Assembly: GCA_913058575.1 (NCBI GenBank)
Contig: CAJXRF010000020.1
Span: 1-64,000, forward strand
Source: an uncultured Bermanella sp.
Lineage (GTDB): Bacteria > Pseudomonadota > Gammaproteobacteria > Pseudomonadales > Oceanobacteraceae
Direction: 5' to 3'
Length of the DNA: 64,000 nt
The notes under the pieces are model-generated. The model saw nothing but the letters and a program-made list of their open reading frames with translations, did not search any database and was not told where the DNA came from. Position 1 is the stretch's first letter. The number at the start of each line of letters is the position of its first letter. Both the position numbers and the translations under genes were made by a program. Below are positions 42,834-53,237 of this stretch, piece by piece.

Positions 42834-43493
42834 CTAGCGGCCAAATTCTGAGCAAGTATATTTAAAAAATTTACTGCTATCTGATTGACTGCGTTTATAT
42901 TTAAAGTCACAGCTGACACCCCCATCACGCCATGTCCAATTATAGGTGTCATTGTTCATTTTTGGTTTGCCAAAGCCAAGGGATTGCATTCTGGAAACCA
43001 CCTTTTGGTTTGATAAATTTAAAAACGGGTGGGATTTTTTTCCTTTTATATTTAACTCATACCCAACAGAAAAAACATTTTTAGTATTGCCACGTTTGAT
43101 ATCGGCAAAGTATTGCAGGGTTTCGGATTTTTTTGGGTTGGCAGGGTGTTGAATATTCTCTTGTCTTAATAAATACGAAAGTTTTACACCGTGAAAGCGC
43201 CTAGTTTGAATGCCGCTTAATACCTCACTCATATTATTAAAATCTAAATTTTGAGTGAATTGATTAAAATCATCTTGATTATTAATGATGACTCGCTTAA
43301 TCGCGGTGTTCTTTAAACGGCGATTTTTCCCTGCTTTAGCATCTAGGGTACTTAGTGTTGTGCTTTGTTCTTGGCAGGGTTCGCTGCTAAAGGACATATT
43401 TCCTTGAGCATCTTCACACTGATGAATGGAACCTGCGTAAAGGTTAATCGAAATGGAGAATACAAGGCTGCTGATAAAAAATTTCATGGGCAT
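42834..43493 (-). CDS. DUF4124-like exported protein
   Basis: This 219-residue protein has a signal peptide (FFISSLVFSISINLYAG) and an N-terminal DUF4124 pattern (IHQCEDAQGNMSFSSEPCQ), a small exported domain with a paired Cys and a C..D..G...F...PC signature. The remaining 150 residues (YFADIKRGNTKNVFSVGYEL, NWTWRDGGVSCDFKYKR) are not recognised. A second in-frame ATG at 43487 is an equally good start. Function is unknown, and the gene stands alone. Confidence 0.75.
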   Translation of the reverse strand: MPMKFFISSLVFSISINLYAGSIHQCEDAQGNMSFSSEPCQEQSTTLSTLDAKAGKNRRLKNTAIKRVIINNQDDFNQFTQNLDFNNMSEVLSGIQTRRFHGVKLSYLLRQENIQHPANPKKSETLQYFADIKRGNTKNVFSVGYELNIKGKKSHPFLNLSNQKVVSRMQSLGFGKPKMNNDTYNWTWRDGGVSCDFKYKRSQSDSSKFFKYTCSEFGR

Positions 43494-43709
43494 GTCCGTA
43501 TGGCCGTGTTTAAAAATACTACAAACGAAATTAAGTTTAGTGTCAGGTCTTGCTCGTTAAACTGATCGTTCGTGGTGTATTTGAACTTAATAAATAATAA
43601 AACAAGGATCGCGTTAATATTATTTGTGGCGCAGTTTGCCATGGGAATGAATAAATTTCTAGCATTGCCAGAAAATGGCTTGTTTAAAGCAGGCTAAAAA
43701 GGTGATGGT
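43494..43709. other. Intergenic region between two minus-strand genes
   Basis: No gene, clear terminator or promoter could be identified in this short AT-rich stretch. Confidence 0.4.
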
Positions 43710-46256
43710 TTATTGTACACGGCGGCGTTTTTGAGAAATAGCAACCACCAGTAGTAGCAGCAGAGGAGGAATATAAAACCAATATTTACTGGGGCGCTCA
43801 TTGATGCTTTGCACCGATTGAATAATCCAGTCAAAGTCAATGCCGGCTTTCTCTGCTGGGCTATCAAAGGCAACGGAGTCCACTTGAATTTGGTCATTGG
43901 TTTTTAATAAATTTAGCCCCATCTCTCCAAGTTTTTGTTGGGCGTTGTCTAATGAATGATCGATAGCAATGGAGACAGTCTTAGAAATTAAACGGCCATC
44001 GTTATTTTCACCCTGTGTAATGAACCGAAGCTGTTTATTGCTTGGGTTCATGATTTCCTTATAAATCTCTTCCCCCGGTAATTTAGTATAAGCGGGCATG
44101 ACTTGATCTAGCATAAAGCCTGGCCTAAATAGCATGAAGGTTATGGCCAGCAGAGCAATGGTTTCATACCAGCGACTTTTCACCAGCCAAAACCCTTGGG
44201 TGGCAGCGGCAAACACCAATATGGCAGCGGTGGCACCAAAGACGGTGAGCATTAATACCCCAATACTGGGAATATCGATTAACAAAAGTTGTGTATTAAA
44301 AATAAACATAAAAGGCAGTATGGCGGTGCGGATATCATAGGTGAAACCTTGTATGCCTGTTTTAATGGGATCCGATTGGGCAATGGCGGCAGCAGCAAAG
44401 GCAGCCAGCCCCACAGGGGGGGTGTCGTCAGCTAAAATACCGAAATAAAACACAAACAAATGCACCGCTATTAACGGCACAATCAACCCACTTTGGGCAC
44501 CTAAGGTCACGATAACAGGGGCCATTAAGGTGGACACCACAATGTAGTTGGCGGTGGTGGGTAAACCCATGCCCAGAATAAGGCTGATGATGGCGGTAAA
44601 GGCCAGCATCAATAAAATATTTCCCCCTGATATAAATTCCACAAACTCGGTCATGACTAAACCAATGCCGGTAAGAGTGACGCTGCCTACAATAATACCC
44701 GCCGCGGCCGTGGCCACGCCAATGCCAATCATGTTACGCCCGCCATTAATAAAGCCGTCTCTGACATCTAGCAGGCCTTGGTTTATTTCATAACGCCAAG
44801 CGGGAATTTTCCTAAAAAATGCCAATAACGGTTTGTGGGTAAGGGTGATTAAAATCATAAAAAGGCTAGCCCAAAAAGCGGAGGTTCCAGGTGACCAGCG
44901 CTCTACCGTTAAGCACCAAACCAATAAAACAATAGGCAGTAAAAAATACAAACCCGATTTAAGAGTGGGCCCAATAGGGGGGGGTTCTTCAATGCTTTGA
45001 TGCTCGGGTGTGTGTTCCAAATCAGGGTAATTGGCTGCATATTTAACCAAAGCCATATAAATACTTAAAACCACGATAGAGACCACATAAATGGAAGCGT
45101 CCCCGAGATACGCTTTACTCCAACCAATGCCGTAATACACCACCGCGGTTATTAAAGCGATGCTGATAAAACTGCCTAAAAATGAGATGAGTGATTGAAT
45201 AGCAGAAGGCTTATGTTGGCGTTTGATAGGCTGCATGTTGGCTTTTAAGGCTTCAAGGTGCACGATGTAAATGAGCGCCACGTAAGAAATGAGTGCAGGC
45301 AGTAAGGCGTGACGAATGACCTCCACATAAGAAATGCCCACATACTCCACCATTAAGAAAGCAGCTGCCCCCATAATAGGAGGCGTGAGCTGGCCGTTTG
45401 TGGAGGCCGCTACTTCCACGGCCCCGGCTTTGCTGGCAGAAAATCCCACACGTTTCATTAAGGGAATGGTAAATGTGCCGGTGGTCACCACATTAGCAAT
45501 GGACGATCCAGATACCACACCACTTAACCCAGAAGCCACCACCGCCGCCTTGGCAGGGCCACCTCGCATGTGCCCCATTAAGGAGAACGCCACTTGAATA
45601 AAGTAGTTTCCAGCTCCGGCTTTTTCTAATAGCGCCCCAAATAAAACAAACAAAAAAACAAATGTAGTGGAGACCCCAATGGCAACGCCAAAAACCCCTT
45701 CGCTGGTGAACCATTGATGCGATAACAGTTTATTTAAACTGGCGCCTTTATGAGAAATAACCTCAGGCATATAAGGGCCAAAAAAACTGTAGCTTAAAAA
45801 TACGATGGCCACGATCATTAATGGCGGCCCAAGGGCGCGTCGAGTGGCCTCTAATAATAAAATGATGCCAACACTTCCCACCAAAACATCCATGGTGTTG
45901 GGGGCGCCCAGGCGCTCCACAATGTCTTCACGCATCACCACTAAATACAATAGGGTGCTTAATGCCGTAAAGGCCAATATCCAATCCAGTGGGGGAATCT
46001 TTGCAACAGGGGATTTTTTTCGGGCAGGAAAATATAAATACACTAAAAAAATGGCAAACGCCAAATGAACGTATTTAGCAATGTCTTCATTTAGCCAGCT
46101 AAAGCCCATTAATTGCGGTAAAGCCGAGGCATACCATAATTGCCAAGCCGACCATAATAGAGGCACTAATAATAAAAAATGGTAAGTGTGCCCTGTGGGG
46201 CGACGCCTACCAGTTTCTATGTTTTCAAAGTGGCTGGCGCGTTGGTTGTCTGCCAT
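43710..46256 (-). CDS. TRAP transporter fused permease, TAXI-associated
   Basis: This 848-residue inner-membrane protein combines the small DctQ-like and large DctM-like TRAP subunits. The fusion shows as many helices, with GLSGVVSGSSIANVVTTGTF and ILGMGLPTTANYIVVSTLMA (the two DctM half-repeats) and FFGPYMPEVISHKG. The C-terminus (about 760-830) is a PDZ/DUF3394-like domain with VAFDSPAEKAGIDFDWIIQS. TRAP permeases import organic acids using a sodium gradient. It lies 18 bases from the TAXI receptor gene upstream and forms one operon with it. Confidence 0.9.
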   Translation of the reverse strand: MADNQRASHFENIETGRRRPTGHTYHFLLLVPLLWSAWQLWYASALPQLMGFSWLNEDIAKYVHLAFAIFLVYLYFPARKKSPVAKIPPLDWILAFTALSTLLYLVVMREDIVERLGAPNTMDVLVGSVGIILLLEATRRALGPPLMIVAIVFLSYSFFGPYMPEVISHKGASLNKLLSHQWFTSEGVFGVAIGVSTTFVFLFVLFGALLEKAGAGNYFIQVAFSLMGHMRGGPAKAAVVASGLSGVVSGSSIANVVTTGTFTIPLMKRVGFSASKAGAVEVAASTNGQLTPPIMGAAAFLMVEYVGISYVEVIRHALLPALISYVALIYIVHLEALKANMQPIKRQHKPSAIQSLISFLGSFISIALITAVVYYGIGWSKAYLGDASIYVVSIVVLSIYMALVKYAANYPDLEHTPEHQSIEEPPPIGPTLKSGLYFLLPIVLLVWCLTVERWSPGTSAFWASLFMILITLTHKPLLAFFRKIPAWRYEINQGLLDVRDGFINGGRNMIGIGVATAAAGIIVGSVTLTGIGLVMTEFVEFISGGNILLMLAFTAIISLILGMGLPTTANYIVVSTLMAPVIVTLGAQSGLIVPLIAVHLFVFYFGILADDTPPVGLAAFAAAAIAQSDPIKTGIQGFTYDIRTAILPFMFIFNTQLLLIDIPSIGVLMLTVFGATAAILVFAAATQGFWLVKSRWYETIALLAITFMLFRPGFMLDQVMPAYTKLPGEEIYKEIMNPSNKQLRFITQGENNDGRLISKTVSIAIDHSLDNAQQKLGEMGLNLLKTNDQIQVDSVAFDSPAEKAGIDFDWIIQSVQSINERPSKYWFYIPPLLLLLVVAISQKRRRVQ

Positions 46257-46274
46257 GGTTGGCCTATTAAATAA

Positions 46275-47231
46275 TTATTTAAGTAAGCCCACTTCTTTGT
46301 AATATTTTTTAGCACCGTTATGTAAAGGAGCTGAAAGCCCATCTTTAATCATTTGCGATTTTTTTAAATGTTTAAAGGCTGGGTGCAGTTTTCTGAAGGT
46401 GTCGAAATTTTCAAAAACGGCTTTCACCACTTGATACACCACCTTTTCAGGCACATCACTAGAGGAAACAAATGTGGCTCCAACCCCAAATGTGTGGGTG
46501 TCTTTATCTGTGCCGCGATACATGCCACCGGGAATGATCGCCGAGCGATAATAATCGTGCTGATTGATCAGCGCATCAATGTCTTTACCGCTCACTTCCA
46601 CTAAAACAGAATCACACGAGGTAGTGGCCTCTTTAATGGAGCCAGATGGATGCCCCACTGAAAATATCATGGCATCTATTTTATTGTCACAAAGAGCTCG
46701 AGATTGCTCGGCAGACTTAAGTTCTGATGCCAAAGAAAAATCTGATTTACTCCAACCCATCACCCCCATGACGACTTCCATGGTGCCCCGTTGCCCAGAC
46801 CCTGGGTTGCCTATGTTGACTCTTTTTCCTTTTAAATCTTTAAAGGTTTTAATGCCCGAATCTTTTCTGGCCACCACCGTAAAGGGTTCAGGGTGTACTG
46901 AAAAAACGGCCCGTAAGTTTGGGTTCGCGCCACTTTTTTTAAATTTACTGGTGCCATGATAAGCATGATACTGCCAGTCAGACTGGGCCACCCCCATGTC
47001 TAATTCACCTGCTTTTATAGTATTGAGGTTGTATACAGAGCCTCCGGTACTTTCCACCGAACAGCGAATGCCGTGTTGCTTGCGGTTTTTGTTCACCAAT
47101 TTACATATGGCCCCGCCAGTGGGGTAATAAACGCCAGTGACCCCTCCTGTGCCGATGGTAATGAATTGCTGTGAGTAACTATAACCACTTACCGTGAGCA
47201 ATAAGGCCATGGCCCAAATTTTAATATCCAT
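46275..47231 (-). CDS. TAXI-family TRAP solute receptor
   Basis: This 318-residue periplasmic receptor has a signal peptide ([14 protein letters not shown]) and TAXI motifs [40 protein letters not shown] and [17 protein letters not shown]. It delivers an organic acid, often a dicarboxylate or glutamate, to the fused permease next to it. The frame starts with a TTG at 47234, so ATG 47231 is taken as the start. Confidence 0.9.
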   Translation of the reverse strand: MDIKIWAMALLLTVSGYSYSQQFITIGTGGVTGVYYPTGGAICKLVNKNRKQHGIRCSVESTGGSVYNLNTIKAGELDMGVAQSDWQYHAYHGTSKFKKSGANPNLRAVFSVHPEPFTVVARKDSGIKTFKDLKGKRVNIGNPGSGQRGTMEVVMGVMGWSKSDFSLASELKSAEQSRALCDNKIDAMIFSVGHPSGSIKEATTSCDSVLVEVSGKDIDALINQHDYYRSAIIPGGMYRGTDKDTHTFGVGATFVSSSDVPEKVVYQVVKAVFENFDTFRKLHPAFKHLKKSQMIKDGLSAPLHNGAKKYYKEVGLLK

Positions 47232-47467
47232 CAATTTATCGTCCCTATAAAAATCAATTTTATTCAGTGTAGGTTAAATGGCACCTTCTGTTATCACCCT
47301 GACTAATTAGTGAAACATAAAGTGTTTTTAATAACTTTTTATCATAAAGGAATGCTTATTCATTGGTTAAAGTTGTGAATGAGCCTTGTCATTGGGCTAT
47401 TTAAGAAACCTAAATTCAAGGGGTTTACTACAATGAGATAATGTACTCTCAAATTGGCCATTAGAAA

Positions 47468-48190
47468 ATGACAAAACACATAGGCTTAATCCTTCTTCTA
47501 TTAGGGTTAATAAACAGTAATTTATACGCACAAGAAATAAAGGTGGGGTTTCATGATTTCCCGCCCATGATGATTAAACATTCTAATAGCGGAATATATA
47601 AAGAGATATTTGCTGAGTTAACCAAAAGAACAGGCGACACCTACACCATATTATATTCTTCAGCGGCACGTATAAATGAGCAATTTATTAAAGGAGATGT
47701 GGACATAGAGCCCGGGATAGCACCTATTTGGCGGGCCCACACTTCAGTTCCAGGGGTATTTAGTGAGTCGTTTAAAAAGTCTGAAGTGATTTTACTTTTT
47801 GCCCCAGGTAATGCATTTGCGTACACAGGGGTAAACGACTTAATTGGCAAGGAGATAGGCGCGGTACGCGGTTATCACTATTCGGGTTTTGGAGATTTGA
47901 TCAGCACAGGTAAAATTAAGCGAGTTGACAGTGTATCAGAAGAGCACCTGATTAAGTTTTTAGGTGCCGGAAGAATTGGCGTGATATTAATTGAGAAAAG
48001 TGTCGCGTTATTTCACATGTCACAAAATATGGCATTACGCAATTTACAACCAGGCAGTGTGTATGAGTCGGCAGATATTGCCATGCGAGTTCATCCCAGT
48101 AAAAAGCACATTTTAACGAGTATGAATAAAGCGTTAAGCAACATGAAACGCCAAGGCGTGATTGACGAAATTTACTTGAAGTACCAATGA
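47468..48190 (+). CDS. Periplasmic solute-binding protein, family 3 type, paired with a histidine kinase
   Basis: This 240-residue protein has a signal peptide (IGLILLLLGLINSNLYA) and a family 3-like fold (IKVGFHDFPPMMIKHSNSGI, YKEIFAELTKRTGDTYTI). No transporter is adjacent. The next gene, 64 bases on in the same direction, encodes a membrane histidine kinase. An extracytoplasmic sensor role is therefore likely, in which the binding protein presents a ligand to the kinase. The ligand is unknown. Confidence 0.75.
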   Translation: MTKHIGLILLLLGLINSNLYAQEIKVGFHDFPPMMIKHSNSGIYKEIFAELTKRTGDTYTILYSSAARINEQFIKGDVDIEPGIAPIWRAHTSVPGVFSESFKKSEVILLFAPGNAFAYTGVNDLIGKEIGAVRGYHYSGFGDLISTGKIKRVDSVSEEHLIKFLGAGRIGVILIEKSVALFHMSQNMALRNLQPGSVYESADIAMRVHPSKKHILTSMNKALSNMKRQGVIDEIYLKYQ

Positions 48191-48254
48191 CTTTATTTGT
48201 GGGGCTAGAGCTTTCGTGAATGTGCCTATATATTCGTAATAAGACTTAATAAAT

Positions 48255-50261
48255 ATGAAGACGACGTCCGTTGCTTCTCAACTTATGCTGCGTGTGTTCA
48301 CTGTTTACATGGTGTTGGCCACGACGATTACGATTATTCACATTTACTTAGAATACACTGAAACTTTTCAAGCGCTTCGAAATGAATTGGCCACCGTGGC
48401 GAAAAGTATGGAGCCAGGATTAGTCACCGCTTTGTGGGATATTAATTTCAACCAAACTTATTCAGTATTTAAGGGAGCAATGGAAATTCCTGAGGTGACA
48501 GGGTTGCTGTTGTATGATGAATCTAAAGCTCTAGTGGGCGCATTGGGTGTGGTAGAAAAAAAGGATGGTAAAACCTATCAGTTTGAGTCTTTGTCAAATT
48601 TCACTGAAGTACAATTAGGCAACAGTTTGATCCCCCATGTTAATGATCTGTATATCAATTATGGGGAGAATAATCATCAAGTGGGCCATATGATTGTTTT
48701 TTCAGATACCTCTGTGGTGTTTAATCGGGTAAAAGTAGATGTCTTATATATTTTAACCGGGGCCATTTTAAAAACATTTGGTTTATGGGTAATCTTTCTT
48801 TATTTTTCTGAACGTTTTTTAGGTAAACCTTTGCGGGTATTTATTGAATCCATCGCTGGCATGGATACGCAGAGCAGTGAAAAAGCCCATGTGAACATAG
48901 GGGTTAAAACAAAAAACGAATTGTCTCAACTTGAAAGCACGTTTAATGAATTAATCGATAATGTGTATGTGGCTGGGCAAGAAAAACAAAGAGCCTTTAA
49001 TAACCTTCATTATTCAGAATCCTTGCTCAGCAATTTAATTGATATATTACCGGTAGGGGTGTTGCTGACAGACATTAATGGCAAGTGCCTTATTTATAAC
49101 CAGCATTGGAGTAATATTACCGGTCAAACGGCTATTGATTTGAATCAACATGGTCCTTTTCATGTGGTTCATCCTGAGGATTTACCCAGAGTGATGTGCG
49201 CTTGGCAGCTCAGTTTGAAAAACGGTGATATGTTTTGTCAAGAATATCGAATTTTAAGGTCAGGTGAAGAGGTGGATTGGGTGCTGGCTCAAGCCTGTCG
49301 CCAACGAGATTTTGTGAATGATGAAGGTCAGACAGAGTTCAAATTTAAAGGTTTCTTTTGGACCTTAACGGTCATTACTGAATTAAAAAATATTGAAGAA
49401 CAGGTATTGGACTTAAACAGAAATTTAGAGTCCCGCGTCGCTAATCGCACCATTGACCTTAAGAATGCCAATCAAGAGCTCTCAGATACAATTAATTCAC
49501 TTAAAGAAGCGCAAGGGCAACTCATTGAAAGTGAGAAAATGGCTGCGTTAGGAGAATTGGTTTCGGGGATTGCCCATGAAGTAAATACCCCCATAGGCGT
49601 GGTACTAACCGCGTCCACTTATTTTGAAGAGCAAGTGGAGAGATTGGAAAAGCAGTTTAAAGATCAGTCGCTCACTAAGGGGCAGGTGGAAGCATTTTTG
49701 AAAACATCAAAAGATGCAGGTCAAATTATTCATAAAAACATTCGCCGAGCCTCTGAGCTTATTTCAAGTTTTAAGATGGTGGCAGTAGATCAACACTCAG
49801 ATGAATCAAGATTATTTAATGTAAAAGGTTACATGGATGAAATATTATTATCTCTAACACCTATGCTTAAAAAGTGGGCAGTGAATATAAAAGTGGATTG
49901 CCCCGTTGATTTAGAAATAGAAAACTGCCCCGGCGTGTTTTATCAAATGATCAGTAATCTTGTGATAAATTCTCTTACACATGGTTTTGATGAGGGTGAC
50001 GAAGGGACTATCACCATTGCGGTTTCTTGTAATCAGCATCAGCTGTTCATCGACTATACCGATAACGGCAAAGGCATGGAAAAAGAAGTACTTGAAAAAC
50101 TGTTTAATCCTTTTTTTACGACAAGACGAGGCACAGGAGGCAGCGGCTTAGGTGCCTATATTATTTATAACTTAGTGACCCATCGTTTAGCTGGAACCGT
50201 CACCTGTACCAGCAAAGTGGGTGAGGGTGTGCACTACCGTATAGAAATACCTGCTAAATAG
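48255..50261 (+). CDS. Membrane histidine kinase with PAS domain
   Basis: This 668-residue kinase has two membrane helices (about 12-30 and 170-190) flanking a periplasmic sensor with ALWDINFNQTYSVFKGAME. A HAMP-like segment, PAS domain (250-370, IDILPVGVLLTDINGKCLIY), coiled coil and kinase core follow. The H-box is LVSGIAHEVNTPIGVVLTA near 435, the N-box NLVINSLTHGFDEG, the G1 box DYTDNGKGM and G2 box GTGGSGLGAYI. It follows a solute-binding protein gene in the same direction. No response regulator is nearby. Confidence 0.9.
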   Translation: MKTTSVASQLMLRVFTVYMVLATTITIIHIYLEYTETFQALRNELATVAKSMEPGLVTALWDINFNQTYSVFKGAMEIPEVTGLLLYDESKALVGALGVVEKKDGKTYQFESLSNFTEVQLGNSLIPHVNDLYINYGENNHQVGHMIVFSDTSVVFNRVKVDVLYILTGAILKTFGLWVIFLYFSERFLGKPLRVFIESIAGMDTQSSEKAHVNIGVKTKNELSQLESTFNELIDNVYVAGQEKQRAFNNLHYSESLLSNLIDILPVGVLLTDINGKCLIYNQHWSNITGQTAIDLNQHGPFHVVHPEDLPRVMCAWQLSLKNGDMFCQEYRILRSGEEVDWVLAQACRQRDFVNDEGQTEFKFKGFFWTLTVITELKNIEEQVLDLNRNLESRVANRTIDLKNANQELSDTINSLKEAQGQLIESEKMAALGELVSGIAHEVNTPIGVVLTASTYFEEQVERLEKQFKDQSLTKGQVEAFLKTSKDAGQIIHKNIRRASELISSFKMVAVDQHSDESRLFNVKGYMDEILLSLTPMLKKWAVNIKVDCPVDLEIENCPGVFYQMISNLVINSLTHGFDEGDEGTITIAVSCNQHQLFIDYTDNGKGMEKEVLEKLFNPFFTTRRGTGGSGLGAYIIYNLVTHRLAGTVTCTSKVGEGVHYRIEIPAK

Positions 50262-50274
50262 TCATGTCGCCTTA

Positions 50275-51867
50275 TTAAGCGCTAGGTTGGTTCCAAAATT
50301 CACATTTCTCTTGTTTTAACCCATTGATGATTTTGAGCGGGCTATTTAAATTCAAAACACTGCCTGTTGCCGGCTCAAAAAGTGGCCAAATAGGTTGTGA
50401 TGGCAAAGAGATGGGTTTGTTGTGGTAACTGAAGCTCCCCCACAACTGTTGCATGACAAAAGATGTGTTCATTGCTGCCTCATCAAGTTTGCCAAAGATA
50501 CTCTCTACCCCAAATACATAAGGAATTTCCGATGCGTGAAAGGTGCCTAATGTCATGCCATTGCCCCCAAATAAAGACAGTATTGGCAACATATGAGAAT
50601 CCACAGGTTGAGTGAAGTAATAAAAATAAACTTGGCTGCCGCTTTCAGCTAAGTGTTGCGCCAGTTGTTGTGAGCGACATACAAAGGTTTTATCCCCTAG
50701 GATATCGGCCATGGCCTGATTGGCATTTGAATAGCCACTTAAAGGGTACAGGGCGGCTACTTTTTGATAGGTTAAAGGGTATCGCTCTTTTAATTCAAGG
50801 GAGTACTGATGATCATTTTCAAGGTCTTGATCAAATGTAAAAAATAATGTTCCTTCATTTTTATTGACGCCCATCAGGATATTTTTATGAGCTAATTTTC
50901 CCTGCCGAAAAGTGGTGAGAGGTTGCTCAGTTAAAAAATAATTATCAATATTGGCCCTTAAAGGTAAGGCATTACTGGTGTGAATAGGGCCGTTTTTATA
51001 CCCCTTGGCAAATAAAGTTAGGTTGAGTTTAAATATCGATTTATCTCGTAAACATTGCAGAGTGTTTTCTTGGCAGTTAACAATACTTGCAAACGATTCA
51101 CCTAGCGCCTCACTTGCTTGCTGGCTGGGTAAATTAATGACGCAGCTGCTATAAAGCCCTTGGCTTTGCAAAATAACATTTTGAAACAGATCTTGGCTTA
51201 AGGGGGAGGCCAGATGTAAACAGGCACTATTGGCTCCAGCAGATTCACCAAATAATGTCACTTGATGTGGGTTGCCGCCAAAGCTTGCAATGTTTTTATT
51301 AACCCATTTAAGGGCTAGGTTTTGATCAAGAAAACCATAGTTACCAGAGTGCCCTTGTTCTTGGGTTAATTCTGGTAAAGATAAATACCCCAAATATCCT
51401 AGGCGATAATTAATGGTGACCACAATTACATTTTGATTATTGGCCAATGTTTGGCCGTTGTAGCGGCTTTCTGACCCCGCCCCTGTCGCCAGTCCACCGC
51501 CGTGTAAAAAAACCATGACGGGTAAATTGTCTGCGCTGTTTATTGGGCGCCAGATGTTTAGAAACAAGCAGTCTTCATTGCTATTGAATACGCTGTTCAT
51601 TTGGGCGAACTGCGGGCAGGCTGCTTGAAATTGTTGGGCGGAATAGGGCTCTGAAAAGGGCGCTTTCGCCACGGGTGGCTGCCACCTTAAATCATTGACT
51701 GGGGCATTCGCATAGGGAATCCCTAAAAACTCCATATGCTGCTCTTGAAGGTTGCCCACGATCACCCCTGTGGGGGTTGATAGGCTAATCTCTGATTGGC
51801 ACCCCGTTAGAAGCATTAAGCAAGTCAATAAAATTGAAACACAAAGATAAGAATAAAGATCTTTCAT
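50275..51867 (-). CDS. Type-B carboxylesterase lipoprotein
   Basis: This protein has about 530 residues from ATG 51867. A TTG-initiated frame runs to 51900, but 51867 has a purine-rich upstream stretch and places the lipobox LLTGC (Cys23) normally. The alpha/beta-hydrolase core has oxyanion HGGG (122-125), nucleophile Ser209 in GESAG, and a Glu/His pair expected further on (GVNKNEGTLF, TFHASEIPYVFG). It is envelope-anchored, so it probably hydrolyses an external ester. The AraC gene at 52064 is divergent and likely controls it. Confidence 0.85.
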   Translation of the reverse strand: MKDLYSYLCVSILLTCLMLLTGCQSEISLSTPTGVIVGNLQEQHMEFLGIPYANAPVNDLRWQPPVAKAPFSEPYSAQQFQAACPQFAQMNSVFNSNEDCLFLNIWRPINSADNLPVMVFLHGGGLATGAGSESRYNGQTLANNQNVIVVTINYRLGYLGYLSLPELTQEQGHSGNYGFLDQNLALKWVNKNIASFGGNPHQVTLFGESAGANSACLHLASPLSQDLFQNVILQSQGLYSSCVINLPSQQASEALGESFASIVNCQENTLQCLRDKSIFKLNLTLFAKGYKNGPIHTSNALPLRANIDNYFLTEQPLTTFRQGKLAHKNILMGVNKNEGTLFFTFDQDLENDHQYSLELKERYPLTYQKVAALYPLSGYSNANQAMADILGDKTFVCRSQQLAQHLAESGSQVYFYYFTQPVDSHMLPILSLFGGNGMTLGTFHASEIPYVFGVESIFGKLDEAAMNTSFVMQQLWGSFSYHNKPISLPSQPIWPLFEPATGSVLNLNSPLKIINGLKQEKCEFWNQPSA

Positions 51868-52063
51868 GGGGTGCCTTAAATTGATCATAGAAATGCTCAA
51901 TCAAACACTACGAGCTAAGGCATTATAGAATTTATAATGTGCCTTTTGTTGTTTGTTAGCGTCAGGGCTTTAGCTATTTACGCCAGTGTTAACTGTGTTG
52001 CACTTAGATGTGCAGGAAAAACAATCATGGTAAGCTCAAGCGCTCAATATTGATGCGATTATC

Positions 52064-53089
52064 ATGGTTAAGCACACTCTTGAAAAATCACCCACCACCA
52101 TAGGTAGCTGGGCATTGGCAGTAGGTCAGGCTTTGGCCAGCTACGGTGTGGATTCCGACTCTTTAGCCAAGCAATTTAAGATCGACTTAAGTCAAGCGCA
52201 ACACCCTAGTTATCGTATTAATGCCGATGATGCTGGGCGCTTTTATGAAGCGGCTTTAGCAAAAAGTAACGACAGTGCCTTTGCCCTAACCGTTGCCAAG
52301 TATACTTCCCCTGCCACATTTCACGCTTTGGGATTTGCTGCGTTGGCCAGTGATAACTTAGCAGGGGTTATTAATAGAGTTCAGCAATATGCAGAGGTGT
52401 TAAGCGAGCGTGCCAGTATTTCTTTGCAATGCAAGCAGGATCAATATTGGTTCATACTTCAAGTGCCAGAAGAGCGCTCCATGGGTTCTCACCTTGCTAT
52501 TGAAGCGGTTATGGCCGCCATGTTTTATTTTATTAAATACTTTCAACATGTAAAAAACATTCAATTGTCACAAGTGCATTTTAAAAGTGATGGATCGGGA
52601 AAAGCAGAAGAATACCAAGGGTTTTATGACTGTTCGGTGGTCTTCTCTAGTCATTGTAACGGCTTTGTTTTTCCAGTAACGGCCATTAATAAAAAACTGC
52701 CACTTTCTAATGAAGCTGTGGCCAATGCCAGTATTGAAGTGGTGCAAGAATATTTGTCTGAGATTAATAGCGATGACTTTTTAAAAGAAGTGCAAGCGCA
52801 AATACATTTGCAGTTATTAACCGATGCCTGTCAGGAAACCGTGGCAAGGGCTTTATGTATCAGCGTGCGCACGTTACAAAGGCGTTTATTGGATTTAGGG
52901 CTTACTTACCGACAAGTGGTAGAGAGTGTTAAGCAAAAGGTGGCAAAGTCGCTGCTGTTAGATTCAAAAAACAGCCTTAATTATGTGGCTGAGCAATTGG
53001 GGTTCACTGAACAAAGTAGCTTCAGCCGTGCATTTAAGCGTTGGAGTAATATGACCCCTGGCCAGTTTAGAAAGCAAGATAGAAAGTAA
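52064..53089 (+). CDS. AraC-family regulator, OruR type
   Basis: This 341-residue protein has an Arabinose_bd-type N-terminal half (about 20-215; TFHALGFAALASDNLAGVIN) and a C-terminal HTH pair (TVARALCISVRTLQRRLLDL, VAEQLGFTEQSSFSRAFKRW). It is divergent from the carboxylesterase lipoprotein across about 200 bases, which suggests it regulates that gene in response to a lipid-like or ester substrate. Confidence 0.85.
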   Translation: MVKHTLEKSPTTIGSWALAVGQALASYGVDSDSLAKQFKIDLSQAQHPSYRINADDAGRFYEAALAKSNDSAFALTVAKYTSPATFHALGFAALASDNLAGVINRVQQYAEVLSERASISLQCKQDQYWFILQVPEERSMGSHLAIEAVMAAMFYFIKYFQHVKNIQLSQVHFKSDGSGKAEEYQGFYDCSVVFSSHCNGFVFPVTAINKKLPLSNEAVANASIEVVQEYLSEINSDDFLKEVQAQIHLQLLTDACQETVARALCISVRTLQRRLLDLGLTYRQVVESVKQKVAKSLLLDSKNSLNYVAEQLGFTEQSSFSRAFKRWSNMTPGQFRKQDRK

Positions 53090-53237
53090 TGGATTAAGAG
53101 AACCCATTTAATATGCTTAAAAGAAATTACCATGTGGCTAAGTGCCAATTATTTTTGTAAACGGCCTTTCCAAGTGTGTAATGAATAATGCTTGCCTATA
53201 CTTACCCCAGTTAATTTGACTGAGAAGTCTGTGTCGA

